Of a DNA stretch of 23,041 nt, positions 1-10,600 are shown one piece after another. The number at the start of each line of letters is the position of its first letter. Position 1 is the stretch's first letter. The position numbers and the translations under genes were made by a program. Under the pieces are notes generated by a model that saw only the letters and a program-made list of their open reading frames with translations, was not told the origin of the DNA and did not search any database. This DNA is from DRLZ01 sp036478815 (GTDB lineage Bacteria > Pseudomonadota > Gammaproteobacteria > Methylococcales > DRLZ01): the NCBI GenBank assembly GCA_036478815.1, contig JAZGEP010000013.1, forward strand, positions 1 to 23,041. The letters are read 5' to 3'.

Positions 1-158
1 CATCTGAAAGAGCTAAAAGTAAGGGACGGAAAACATCATATCTCTGAATTCTATAGCAATTTTTTGCAGTAAAACAATAGGCCCTATCATGACAATAAGG
101 CTTGATTTTGAACGTGGAAACTCCTAAGGTTCTGTGACATTTTCATCGAAAATAACAA
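1..158. other. Sequence downstream of the first propeller gene; no gene seen
   Basis: This is the 3' flank of the leftward gene that ends at 159. It is AT-rich, and I see no open reading frame of note, no GC-rich hairpin followed by a T run on the minus strand, and no RNA gene. A short near-palindrome, ataggccctat, lies around 78-90 but is too small to interpret. No terminator for the propeller gene could be identified here. Confidence 0.5.
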
Positions 159-2399
159 TCAGTTGGTTCCAGTTCCTGCAGTATACTCCACATGCAACAC
201 AGGGGCTCCAGCAGCATCGCCGTTAAACGATTCTGCGGCACGTCGACCACTACCGCTGATAATAATCGCCAGTGAGTTGCCGCTTGTCCATCCTGGTCGC
301 TCGATGATTTCTTGAATCACTGATTTGATATTTGGGGTTTGCTGATTACGCCCTGCTTCACCGACTATGGTCCACGACTTCGGATCCCACTCGATAATAG
401 CGTTGGTTCTATCACGGGTCGAAATGTTTGCATTAGTATTAGTAAAAGTCAGAGCATTATCCGTGGCTTGCCCTTCAATCAACAAATTAGTGATTCCTGA
501 ATGTGTCTCATCAGTCTGAAACTGAATCGAGGCATTGGTGATGGTAGCGCCTTGTGGAATGCTCAGACTATTAAAACGCATACCTACTAACTGAAGTAGT
601 GCGCCTTGATCAACTAACTCAATATCACTACTGCCTCGATTGATTTTGCCAGTGGCGGTATTTTCTTCGGCATCGTCACTGCTAGCTGACACCTGGCTAT
701 TAAGCTTGATGCTCACAGAATCATCGGGGCGTTGGCCAAACACCACATAACTGGCACCGGAGTTTTCGTTAGGAAAAGGAGTGCCAATCAGCAAGTCATC
801 GATACCATCGCTGTTGACATCGCCCGCTGCACTAACCGACAACCCCGAGCGGTCATCCTTAGCCACGCCATTGAGTACAAAGCCATTGTTGCCATCAAGA
901 GCGGATAACTCCAGTGAGCCGCCTCCGTCCACGCTACTGGAGCCAAACACCACATAACTGGCGCCGGAATTACTGGTATTAGTGGTCGCATTAAAAGCAC
1001 CGATTAGCAAGTCATCAACGCCATCACCATTCACATCGCCAGCACTGTTTACAGAGCGACCAGATAAGTCTCCCTCGGACACACCGTTGAGTACAAAACC
1101 GTTGTTGCCATCAAGAGCTGATAACTCCAGTGAACCGCCAACGCCCATGTCACTGGCGCCAAACACGACATAACTCGCGCCGGAATTACTGCCGTTTGGA
1201 TCAGCACCGGAAGCGCCAATTAGCAGATCATCAATGCCATCGTCATTGACATCGCCTGCTGCACTTACAGAGACACCAGAGCTATCACCAATCGCCGCAC
1301 CATTCAGCACAAAACCGTTGTTACCATTAAGACTGGAGAGTTCCACAGTACCGCTGCTACCCATCCCACTTGTACCAAACACCACATAACTGGCACCGGA
1401 GTATCTGCCGTTGGGGTCGGCAAGATTTGCGCCGATCAGTAGGTCATCAACGCCATCACCATTTACATCGCCAGCCGCGCTCACTGATGTACCCGTACGA
1501 TCATCTCTTGTCACACCGTTGAGCACAAAACCGTTGCTGCCATCGAGAGCGGAGAGCTCCAGTGTCCCATCGCTACCCACTCCGCTGCCGCCAAATACCA
1601 CATAACTGGCGCCAATGCCGCTGGCAGAATAGGCACCGATAGCACCGATTAGAAGGTCATCGATGCCATCACCGTTGACATCACCTGCCGTGCTAACTGA
1701 GTCGCCCGAAAAGTCGCCACGGGCCACGCCGTTGATCACAAAGCCGTTAATGCCATCGAGAGTGGACAGCTCAAGCGATGCCGCAAAGCCTTGATTGCTA
1801 CCAAATACCACATAGCTGGCGCCGCTGGTTCTGCCGTTGGGATCAGCACCGACAGCACCGATCAACAGATCATCAATGCCATCGTTGTTGACATCACCTC
1901 CCGCACTCACTGACAAGCCTGTGTTATCGCCCACAGCCACACCATTGAGCACAAAACCATTGCTACCATCAAGAGTAGATAATTCCACAGTATTGCCGCT
2001 GTTCGTCCCGCTGCTGCCAAATACTATATAACTGGCGCCGGAAGTTCTGCCGTTGGTATCGGTACCGTTAGAGCCGATGAGCAGATCATCAATACCATCG
2101 TCGTTGATATCACCCGCAGCGCTTACAGAAGAACCTGAAGAGAAACCAGCGGCTACACCATTGAGCACAAAGCCGTTGTTGCCATCAAGGCTAGAAAGAT
2201 CGAACGTGGCTTGTTGTGCTATGGCTGGTATAGCAAGACCTGCCAGAGAGAAGGCGACGAACGGTATGAACCGTGTATGTGTTTTTTTACGCAATGCTTG
2301 GCGAATCGCAAGTCTAAGTGAATACTGGTCTACAGAGTCGCCAGGCAAATACGAATTGACGTGTTTAATCAGTGAGGTCTTCGGAATAATGTTCTTCAT
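159..2399 (-). CDS. Secreted seven-repeat FG-GAP (integrin-alpha type) propeller protein with shared C-terminal module
   Basis: 746 residues. Residues 1-43 are a long polar pre-region, 44-61 a hydrophobic stretch ending AIA before QQA, so Sec export with cleavage near 61 is likely. Residues ~63-560 hold seven FG-GAP repeats, each of the form LDGxNGFVLNGV...SVSAAGDVNGDGIDDLLIG...SGASYVVFG. The DxNxDGxxD loop in each is the calcium-binding signature of integrin-alpha blades, and seven repeats make one complete propeller. Residues ~560-740 are a beta-rich module (DDAEE, VGMRF, IPQGATIT, IQEI..RPGW, VLHVEY) that recurs in the three neighbours; I cannot name its family with certainty (a CBM96/DNRLRE-like sandwich is possible). 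The protein ends EYTAGTGTN, matching the linker that precedes PKD in two neighbours, so it may be a half-length version. Start: ATG with aggaga 8 nt upstream. A role in calcium-dependent surface binding is inferred from the fold only. Confidence 0.9.
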   Translation of the reverse strand: MKNIIPKTSLIKHVNSYLPGDSVDQYSLRLAIRQALRKKTHTRFIPFVAFSLAGLAIPAIAQQATFDLSSLDGNNGFVLNGVAAGFSSGSSVSAAGDINDDGIDDLLIGSNGTDTNGRTSGASYIVFGSSGTNSGNTVELSTLDGSNGFVLNGVAVGDNTGLSVSAGGDVNNDGIDDLLIGAVGADPNGRTSGASYVVFGSNQGFAASLELSTLDGINGFVINGVARGDFSGDSVSTAGDVNGDGIDDLLIGAIGAYSASGIGASYVVFGGSGVGSDGTLELSALDGSNGFVLNGVTRDDRTGTSVSAAGDVNGDGVDDLLIGANLADPNGRYSGASYVVFGTSGMGSSGTVELSSLNGNNGFVLNGAAIGDSSGVSVSAAGDVNDDGIDDLLIGASGADPNGSNSGASYVVFGASDMGVGGSLELSALDGNNGFVLNGVSEGDLSGRSVNSAGDVNGDGVDDLLIGAFNATTNTSNSGASYVVFGSSSVDGGGSLELSALDGNNGFVLNGVAKDDRSGLSVSAAGDVNSDGIDDLLIGTPFPNENSGASYVVFGQRPDDSVSIKLNSQVSASSDDAEENTATGKINRGSSDIELVDQGALLQLVGMRFNSLSIPQGATITNASIQFQTDETHSGITNLLIEGQATDNALTFTNTNANISTRDRTNAIIEWDPKSWTIVGEAGRNQQTPNIKSVIQEIIERPGWTSGNSLAIIISGSGRRAAESFNGDAAGAPVLHVEYTAGTGTN

Positions 2400-2759
2400 G
2401 ATTGGTTCTCCTGCATCAAAGTTATTGAGATACTACTGCTCTACCAGCCGTGCTCTTGACAATAGACGCTCTCGGGCAGCCTCCAGACTGCTATACCTGA
2501 AGGTGTCAAGGATTAGCTAATTCTCGCTCGGATGGAGAGCGTTACCGCGTTGCATGTTCACAGCACAATCCTCAGTGTTGACAAAGGAAACCGGAATTAA
2601 ATGCCTTCCGATTTCTTATCGCGTGCTGAAAATCAGATGAGGTTAGTTGGACTGAGTTTGCGAACCTCACAATTTGAAACGTTTAATATTGGTGCCTTTT
2701 TGTCTCTCCAACACACCGTGCTGCGACTACATTATCTTGTAGCCTCACTGTCGGTGCTG
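2400..2759. other. Intergenic region between the two FG-GAP genes
   Basis: A 360 bp spacer containing the upstream region of the 159-2399 gene and the 3' flank of the 2760-7331 gene. A ribosome-binding site (aggaga) lies next to 2400. CTTGACA near 2457 and TGTCAAG near 2507 form a 7 bp inverted repeat about 45 bp apart. I found no convincing sigma-70 promoter pair on the minus strand and no hairpin with a T run for the upstream gene. The 68-codon plus-strand frame at 2601-2807 runs into the neighbouring gene in antisense and shows no recognisable features. Confidence 0.5.
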
Positions 2760-5700
2760 TTATTGATACACCACATGCAACAGAGGAGCTGCATCGCCAT
2801 CAAATGATTCTGCTGCGCGCCGTCCACTGCCGGTGATAATGATCGCCAGCGAGTTGCCGCTCGACCATCCCGGCCGGTCGACGATCTCCTGAATGATCGA
2901 GGTAAGATCTGGGGTTTGTTGATCAGCCCCCGCTTCACCAACTCTAGTCCACGGCGCTGGTTGCCAATCAATGACAGCATTAGTTCGGTCTCGTGATGAG
3001 ATGTTATCGTTGGTTCTGGTAAACATTAGTGCATTATCGGTGGCCTGGCCTTCAATCATCAAGGTTGTGGTTCCCGAATTTGCCTCGTCCACCTGAAACT
3101 GGATCGAGGCATTAGTAATGGTGGCACCTTGTGGAATGTTAAGACCATTAAAACGTATTCCTACTAATTGGTTTTTCTTGTCTTGATCACCAAACTCAAG
3201 ATCACTACTGCCTGGCTTGACCTTACCGGTGGCGATGTTTTCTTCAGCATCATCATTGCTGGCAGACACCGGAATATCAAGCGTGGTTTGTACGGGAACA
3301 GAAACTGGACTATCAAAAACCTGACCAAAAACCACATAACTGGCGCCTGAAACAACACCAGAGATACTGTCACGGGGTGCTCCGATCAGCAGGTCACTAA
3401 TACCATCGTTGTTGACATCGCCAGCTGTGCTTACCGAACTGCCCGAGTACCCACTGCTGGTCGCACCTTTAAGCTGAAAACCGTTGTTACCATCGAGCAT
3501 GGATAGCTCTACAGTACCATTGGCGCCCACCCCGCTAGCACCAAATACCACATAACTAGCTCCCTGGTAAAAGCATTCGGCTCCATCTTCGTCAAGGGTG
3601 CAAAAGGCTTCGGGAGCGCCGATTAGCAGATCATCGACGCCATCGCCGTTGACATCACCCGCAGTGCCCACCGATGTACCCGAGTTGTCACCCGCAAGCA
3701 CACCATTGATCACAAAGCCATTACTACCATTGAGTGTGGAGAGTTCCAAGCTACCACTAACACCCACCTCGTTGGCGCCAAACACTACATAACTGGCGCC
3801 GGAGGCGAAGCCGTTGGGTTTGGCTTCATTCGCACCGATCAGTAGGTCATCGATTCCATCGCCATTGATATCGCCCGCCGTACTCACCGAGACGCCCGCA
3901 CGGTCCTGTGCTGACACGACATTCTGTGCTGTCACGCCGTTGAGCACAAAGCCGTTGCTACCATCTAGCGCTGATAGTTCAAACGTGCCGCTGCTACCCA
4001 CTGCATCGCCACCAAACACCACATAATTGGTGCTGGAGCGATTGCCGCTAGCATGGGAACCGGGAGCGCCTATTAGCAAATCATCGACGCCATCGCCGTT
4101 GACATCACCCGCTCCGCTTACAGAAAAACCCGAAATATCGCCTTCTGCCACTCCGTTGAGTACGAAACCGTTGCTGCCATTGAGGTCGGATAACTCTAAT
4201 GTTCCGCTGGTACCCACTTCGCTGGCACCAAACACGACATAACTGGCACCGATATTTTCATTGCCATTGAGATCGACACCGCTAGCGCCGATCAGCAGGT
4301 CATCGATACCATCACTGTTGATATCGCCAGCAGCACTTACTGAATAGCCCGCAAAGTCACCCGTACCCGCAGCAATGCCATTGAGTATAAAGCCGTCTTG
4401 ACCATCCAGTGCGGAAAGTTCCATCGCACCGTTGTTACCTATACCGCTGGCGCCAAACACCACATAACTCGCGCCGTTGACGCCAGTGGTGCTGCCACGA
4501 GAACCACGACCACTCGCGCCTATCAGCAAATCATCGATGCCATCGCCGTTAACATCCCCCGCCGCGCTCACCTGGTTGCCCGAGTTATACGAAAAGTTCT
4601 CCGAAAAATCACCCGCTGCCACGCCATTCAGAACAAAGCCGTTACTGCCATCTAGCTCGGAGAGTTCCACAATACCTCTGCTCCCCACTCTACCACCGCC
4701 AAACACCACATAAGTTTCATCGACTTTACTACCAATCACAAAGTCATCAATACCATCGCCGTTGAGATCGCCAGCCGAATTCACCGAGAAACCCGAATAG
4801 TCATCCCTGGATTTACCGTTGAGTACAAAACCGTTGTCACCATTGAGACTGGATAGTTCAAACAATGCTGGCTGACCAGATATCGGAGTTCCCGCTGCAT
4901 TGACAATCACGGTGAGTTCATCAAAGACGCTCTGACTACCGTCATCAGCGGTCAAACGCAACACATAGGTTCCTTCGGTATCAAAACTGGTGGTGGTATC
5001 CACGGCGTTGGTATCAGCAAAGATCACAGTACCCGGACCGTTCACTTTGCTCCAGGTAGTGACTAATTCATCCGGGGCAGGTAAGCCATCATCACTAACC
5101 GTGCCATCCAGGTTAACTTCATTCAAGGGCAAAGTAATGGTTTGACCGGGTCCTGCATCCACTGCCGGCGCCTGATTGATGAGTCTATATTCCACATGCA
5201 GCACAGGGGCTCCAGCAGCATCGCCATTAAACGATTCTGCAACGCGCCGTCCATTGCCAGTGATAATAATTGCCAGCGAGTTGTCGCTTGACCATCCAGG
5301 TCGGCCAACAATCTCCTGAATCACTGAAGCAATATTCGGGGTTTGCTGATCAGATCCCGCTTCACCCACTGTTGTCCACGGTATCGGTTGCCAGTCAACA
5401 ACAGCATTGGTTCGATTTCGGGAAGAGATGTTGCCGTTGGTTCTGGCAAATGTCAGTGCATTATCGGTGGCCTGACCCTCTATCATCAGGGTAGAGGCAC
5501 CAGAATGCGTCTCATCAACCTGAAACTGGATAAAAGCATTGGTGATTGTGGCGCCTTGTGGAATGCCAAGATCATTAAAACGCATGCCCACTAACTGGTT
5601 TTTCCCACCTTGATCTCCAAACTCAAGATCACTGCTGCCTGGTTTGACCTTGTCGTTGGCGACATTCTCTTCGGCATCATCATTGCTGGCTGAAACTTGA

Positions 5701-7331
5701 ACATCAAGCGTGGCTTGTAGACGATCGTCAGTTTTTTGACCAAAGACTACATAACGGCCAATCATGATGTCATCCACTCCATCGGCGTTGACGTCGCCCA
5801 CTCCGCTCACAGAGCTCACTCCGACGCCAGAGACATTGATGCCAAAACCGTTGCCGCCATTAAGGTTAGACAACTCTTGCGTGCCGTTGCTGCCAATTCC
5901 CCTGCCACCAAATACTACGAAACTGTTACGACCAGCACCAATCAATAGATCATCGATACCATCGCCGTTGACATCGCCTGCTGCGCTCACAGTGCCACCC
6001 GAATAGGTTCTCTCAATCACACCGTTGAGTACAAAGCCGTTGCTGCCATCAAACGCGGATAGCTCCAGTGTACCACCAGCACCTACATCGCTGGCGCCAA
6101 ACACAATATAGCTGGCGCCGGAGTTCCTGCCGTTTGGATCGGCCCTACTAGCGCCGATCAACAAATCATCGATGCCATCACCGTTAACATCGCCTGCTCC
6201 GCTCACTGAATTACCCAAACCGTCTCCATCAACTGCACCGTTGATCACAAAACCATCATTGCCATCAAGCCTAGACAGATCTAACATGCCGCTAGCACCC
6301 ACACTGTCGGCACCGAACATAACAAAACTAGCGTTAAAACCAGCAGCACCGATCAGCAAATCATCAACACCGTCACCATTAACATCACCTGCAACACTTA
6401 CCGAACGACCCGTCTGCCCACCCACACCGTTGAGCACAAAACCGTTGTTGCCATCCAGTATAGACAGATCCAGCGTGCCGTTGGAACCCACTTCGTTGCC
6501 ACCAAATACCACATAGCTGGCACCAGTGGATCTGACACCAGCTGTATTCGCATCATCAGCGCCAATCAATAAATCATCAACGCCATCACCATTAATATCA
6601 CCTGCTCCACTCACAGAAATACCTGAGCGACCGGTAGAGTAGTCACCATTCAGTACAAAACCGTTATTGCCATTGAGGTCAGACAGCTCAATCGATGCAG
6701 TAAAACCTTGATCACTACCAAACACTACATAACTGGCGCCGTCAAAACCGTTGGCACTAAAAGCCCCGATGACCAGATCATCGATGCCATCGCCGTTGAT
6801 ATCGCCCGCTGCGCTGACCGAAGAACCCGCGCGGTCACCCACTTCTTGTTCTGTTTCATCACCGCCGGTCACACCGTTGAGTACAAAACCGTTGGTGCCA
6901 TTGAGTGCGGAAAGCTCCATAGTGCCGTTGCCACCCACTTCACTAGTACCAAACACCACATAGCTGGCGCCGGATAGATAGCCGTTAGGACTGGCATTTT
7001 CAGCGCCGATCAACAAATCATCGATGCCATCGCCATTAATATCACCCGCCGCACTCACTGAGCCACCCGTGCCGTCATACGCGTTCACGGGGACAAACAT
7101 AAAACCGTTGCTGCCATCGAGGTTAGCAACATCAACTCTGGCTTGCTGCGCCAGTGAGGGACTTGCCAGTCCCGCGAGGGATAGAGCGACAAGCGGCATG
7201 ATTTTCGCGTGCGTTGTTTCCCGCAATACCTGGCAAATCGCTTGCCTAAGCGGATGTTGATTTTCTGCCTCAACAGGCAAACATGGATTGGCTTGCTCGG
7301 CCTGGGAGATCTGCATTATTCTGTTCTTCAT
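2760..7331 (-). CDS. Secreted two-module FG-GAP propeller protein with central PKD-like domain
   Basis: 1523 residues, the largest protein here. The first 61 residues match the 159-2399 protein in layout (polar extension, LRQAI..VLR motif, hydrophobic core, SLA before QQA), so Sec export is likely. Architecture: propeller 1 (~62-535, seven FG-GAP repeats with DxNxDGxxD loops), shared module 1 (~535-714), PKD-like Ig domain (~717-812; DAGPGQTITLP, TTWSKVNGPG, YVLRLTADDG), propeller 2 (~820-1340, seven repeats), shared module 2 (~1344-1523, ending LLHVVYQ). It reads as a tandem duplication of the shorter neighbour's layout joined by PKD. Repeat 7 of propeller 1 is the most diverged, and repeat 7 of propeller 2 has GISDLLIG in place of GIDDLLIG. 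Start: ATG with taggag about 9 nt upstream. A palindromic repeat element begins only 17 nt before the start codon, so it must lie in the leader or promoter. No membrane anchor or cell-wall motif is visible. Function beyond extracellular, probably calcium-stabilised binding is not known. Confidence 0.9.
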   Translation of the reverse strand: MKNRIMQISQAEQANPCLPVEAENQHPLRQAICQVLRETTHAKIMPLVALSLAGLASPSLAQQARVDVANLDGSNGFMFVPVNAYDGTGGSVSAAGDINGDGIDDLLIGAENASPNGYLSGASYVVFGTSEVGGNGTMELSALNGTNGFVLNGVTGGDETEQEVGDRAGSSVSAAGDINGDGIDDLVIGAFSANGFDGASYVVFGSDQGFTASIELSDLNGNNGFVLNGDYSTGRSGISVSGAGDINGDGVDDLLIGADDANTAGVRSTGASYVVFGGNEVGSNGTLDLSILDGNNGFVLNGVGGQTGRSVSVAGDVNGDGVDDLLIGAAGFNASFVMFGADSVGASGMLDLSRLDGNDGFVINGAVDGDGLGNSVSGAGDVNGDGIDDLLIGASRADPNGRNSGASYIVFGASDVGAGGTLELSAFDGSNGFVLNGVIERTYSGGTVSAAGDVNGDGIDDLLIGAGRNSFVVFGGRGIGSNGTQELSNLNGGNGFGINVSGVGVSSVSGVGDVNADGVDDIMIGRYVVFGQKTDDRLQATLDVQVSASNDDAEENVANDKVKPGSSDLEFGDQGGKNQLVGMRFNDLGIPQGATITNAFIQFQVDETHSGASTLMIEGQATDNALTFARTNGNISSRNRTNAVVDWQPIPWTTVGEAGSDQQTPNIASVIQEIVGRPGWSSDNSLAIIITGNGRRVAESFNGDAAGAPVLHVEYRLINQAPAVDAGPGQTITLPLNEVNLDGTVSDDGLPAPDELVTTWSKVNGPGTVIFADTNAVDTTTSFDTEGTYVLRLTADDGSQSVFDELTVIVNAAGTPISGQPALFELSSLNGDNGFVLNGKSRDDYSGFSVNSAGDLNGDGIDDFVIGSKVDETYVVFGGGRVGSRGIVELSELDGSNGFVLNGVAAGDFSENFSYNSGNQVSAAGDVNGDGIDDLLIGASGRGSRGSTTGVNGASYVVFGASGIGNNGAMELSALDGQDGFILNGIAAGTGDFAGYSVSAAGDINSDGIDDLLIGASGVDLNGNENIGASYVVFGASEVGTSGTLELSDLNGSNGFVLNGVAEGDISGFSVSGAGDVNGDGVDDLLIGAPGSHASGNRSSTNYVVFGGDAVGSSGTFELSALDGSNGFVLNGVTAQNVVSAQDRAGVSVSTAGDINGDGIDDLLIGANEAKPNGFASGASYVVFGANEVGVSGSLELSTLNGSNGFVINGVLAGDNSGTSVGTAGDVNGDGVDDLLIGAPEAFCTLDEDGAECFYQGASYVVFGASGVGANGTVELSMLDGNNGFQLKGATSSGYSGSSVSTAGDVNNDGISDLLIGAPRDSISGVVSGASYVVFGQVFDSPVSVPVQTTLDIPVSASNDDAEENIATGKVKPGSSDLEFGDQDKKNQLVGIRFNGLNIPQGATITNASIQFQVDEANSGTTTLMIEGQATDNALMFTRTNDNISSRDRTNAVIDWQPAPWTRVGEAGADQQTPDLTSIIQEIVDRPGWSSGNSLAIIITGSGRRAAESFDGDAAPLLHVVYQ

Positions 7332-7348
7332 ATAGTCTCTCCTAAATT

Positions 7349-7523
7349 TAAGGAATGTGCATGGGATAACTTGAACAATTGACGTAGGCGATTGTTGTCA
7401 AATTACTGTTCATATTCAAGGCGTGAAAACAGGCGCACAGTGAGCTATGTAACTGTTTTCGCAACACCGAAGATGGGCAAAAAGACAAGTCAATTGTTCA
7501 AGTTATTTCATGCACGCTCCTTA
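7349..7523. repeat. MITE-like palindromic element, copy A (complete)
   Basis: A 175 bp non-coding element with terminal inverted repeats: 7349-7383 (starting taagga) is the reverse complement of 7489-7523 (ending tcctta) with about 4 mismatches in 35. The inner 27 bp match at 25 positions. A second, nested hairpin sits inside: gaaaacag near 7425 pairs with ctgttttc near 7453. The ends read TA...TA, compatible with a TA target duplication, though this cannot be separated from the repeat itself. A copy about 96% identical and in the same orientation starts at 22909. Being a dispersed, short, palindromic element with no coding capacity, it fits a MITE or a REP/ERIC-like family. No transposase is in the window. 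Confidence 0.8.
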
Positions 7524-7644
7524 GTGAGTCAGCGCCGTTTTTCGGCTCTTTTCTTAATTACAAACATTCAAGATTGAAATGCCTGAATAACTCCAATGAT
7601 CTACATGCTTATTCGCTCTTCACATCGCATCAATTTCAGCGCTG
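7524..7644. other. Short spacer between repeat element and SBBP gene end
   Basis: 121 bp of 3' flank of the 7645-12003 gene. It contains a small stem GCCG-TTTTT-CGGC around 7534-7546 followed on the plus strand by a T-rich run (tcttttctt). In that orientation it could act as a weak terminator for plus-strand transcripts, but the flanking genes read on the minus strand, so its relevance is doubtful. Confidence 0.3.
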
Positions 7645-10600
7645 TTATTGATACTCCACATGCAACAATGGAGCGGCGCTAGGATCGCCATCATACGATA
7701 CAGTGTTGTTAGAACCACTGCCGGTGATGATAATTGTCAGCGAATTCCCATTAGACCATCCCGGTCGATTGATTATTTTTTGAATAATCCGGGAGATATT
7801 CGGGGTTTGGCGGTTAGGTTTTGCGCCGTACTCAGGTACCCAAGCAACTTCGGCGTGAGTTCGATCTCGGGATGAGATGTTTACGTGTGCGTTAGTAAAC
7901 GTCAATGCATTATCGGTAGCTTCCCCATCAATATTCAAAGATACTATACCCGCAGAAGTGTTCGTGAATTGAATATACGCATTGCTGATCGTAGCACCTT
8001 GTGGAATTGTGAGGCCGGTAAAGCGCATTCCTGCTAATTGTTTAATCTCGCTTCTATTGCCTTCAAAATCGCTGACAATTTCATCGACCAGATCAAGAAT
8101 ACTACTGTTTAGATTGACTTTTCCGGTGGTTATATTTTCTTCGGCATCGTCTGAACTCGCCACTATCCGTGTTTCCAAAGTGGTTGAAGGAATGGCTGAG
8201 AAAATGTGGCTGAGTTTTGCTACAAAGATGTTGCTAGGGCCGTCATTTTCGAGAGTAATCTCTCGTTGAGATCCTCCGGGCGCAAAGATCACTGTATCAG
8301 AATAAGAACCTGTGAAATAAACGTTGCTTGAGTCATCCACGCCAATGCCATTACCAGCAAGAACTCGCCGCCCCCTAACAAGTTTGGCAAAAACAAGATT
8401 ACCGTTGCTGGCAGCATATTTCGCTACAAAGGTGCTGTCTATGTGGCGAGTGAGAGTGTTGTGAATGAGGAGGGTCTCACCGGCTTCGTTGCGCCCAAAA
8501 ACTGCGGTGTCACCATTAAAAAAACCTGTGACATATGCGTTGTCTGAATTATCTACGGCAATGCTTTTGCCAATGATATGAGTATGAGGCAAGCTTTTAG
8601 CACTTTTTGCCCAAATCAGATCGCCTTTGGCAGAATATTTAGCGACGAAGAGTATCGCTTCCTGGAAAAATAAGGGGGTAATTTCACCATTTTCATCACG
8701 TTCAAAAGGCTCACCAGAACTGTTGTAACCTGTGATATATGCGTTGCCTGTACTGTCGAGGGCAATGTCATTTCCACCATCACTGCCATAACCAAAATTT
8801 ACTAATGCAGCAGGATGTTTGACCCAGGCCAGGTTGCCATCGGCAGTAAACTTCGCCACAAAGACATCACTGTCGCCATCACTGGTGAGCATGGTTTCTG
8901 TGGCTTCCTCTGCACCAAAAGTCGCGGTATTCTCAAAGTCACCTGTAACATACACGTTGCCTGAACTATCCACGGCAAGACCATTGCCATTATCAGAACC
9001 TGTACCTCCGGCATGATTGGCCCAGACAAGGTTGCCATCAGCAGTATATTTCGCCACAAAGAGATCGCTGTCACCGTCACTGGTCAGAGTGGTCTCGCTA
9101 GTTTCGGTGACACCAAAGGTGGCGATACCTGTAATAGTACCCGTGAGATAAGCATTATCTGACTCGTCTACGGCAACGCTATTGCCTCGATCTGAATCCA
9201 TACCGCCAGCGCGTTTAGCCCAGACCAGGTCGCCGTTAGCAGTATACTTCGCTACAAAGATATCTCTGTCGCCATCACTGGTGAGTTTCGTCTCGCCAGC
9301 TTCTCCAGGCCCGAAGGTTGCGAATCCTTGAAAGACACCTGTAACATACACATTACCTGAATCACTCAAGGCGAGACTACGACCTTGAACATCAAGCGTA
9401 CCTCCGGCACGTTTAGCCCAGACCAGATCACCGTCAACAGTATACTTTGCCACAAAGACATCGCTGTCACCATTACTGATCAGTGTTGTCTCGTTGGCTT
9501 CCCCACCACCAAACACCGAGGTGTTTCTAAATTCACCGATGACATAACTATTGCCTGAACCGTCCACAGCAAGGTCGCTACCCACGCCGTCCTGATTAGA
9601 ACCTGGACCACGGACGCGTTTAGCCCAAACCCAGTTCCGGGTCTGATTGATCACCGTGACCTTGAGTTGATTAAAGTCACTTTGATTACCGTCATCGACA
9701 GTTAACTGTAGCGCATAGGTTCCGGCGAGGTCGAAGCTGGCTGTGGTATCGATAGCATTGGAATCAGCAAAAGTGATCGTGCCTGGGCCGCTTACCTGGC
9801 TCCACATGGTGGTGACCTCGGGCGAAATGGGTTGACCGTTATTGTTTATTGCGCCGTCCAGGGAGGCACTGTTAGGTAAACTAATCGTTTGGTCTGGTCC
9901 GGCATCTACCACCAGTGATTGGTTGGTTTCAGTCCCTGATAAATACTCCACATACAGCAAAGGGGCTGCAGCAACATCACCGTTATACGATTCTGCAGAA
10001 CGCGTACCAACACCACTGATGATGATTGCCAGTGAGTTGCCACTAGACCATTCTTCCTGATTGATGATCTCTTGAATAACCGAAGCGATATCCGGAGTTT
10101 TTTGATCAGGTCCCGCTTCGCCTATCGTGTTCCATGGTTCTGGAGTCCATGCTACCGCAGCACCTGTCTGGATCCGCGAAGAGATATTTGTATTAGCAGC
10201 GGTAAACGTTGGTGCATTAGCAGTGGCTTGTCCCGTAATTGTCAGATCTGTGCGCTCTGAATTTACGTCGTTCACCTGGAATTGGAGATAGGCCTGGGTG
10301 ATTGTGGCATCTTTTGGGATATTGAGGCCATTAAAACGCATACCTACAAGTCGTGCTTTATTGTTTTTTACGGCCATCTCTAGATCGTTACTGTCTAGAT
10401 TGACAGTTCCTGAAAGAGCATTTTCTTCGGCATCATCTGAGTTCGCCGTTATCCGCGTTTCCACTGTACCTGGATGATTGCTTAAAGTGTCATCACTAAA
10501 TTTCGCAACAAAGATATCTCCGAAACCGTCACTGACCAGTGTTGTCTCACGATTTTCACCAGCACCAAAAATCGCGGTTTGTGGAAACAAAAAGTTACCA

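Noticed and set aside
982..7260. Many plus-strand frames of 60-114 codons with repeated PSPLTSPAALTE-type sequence across 982-7260
   Set aside because: They are antisense shadows of the FG-GAP repeats: the same peptide recurs once per blade, in step with the DxNxDGxxD codons, and none has a ribosome-binding site.
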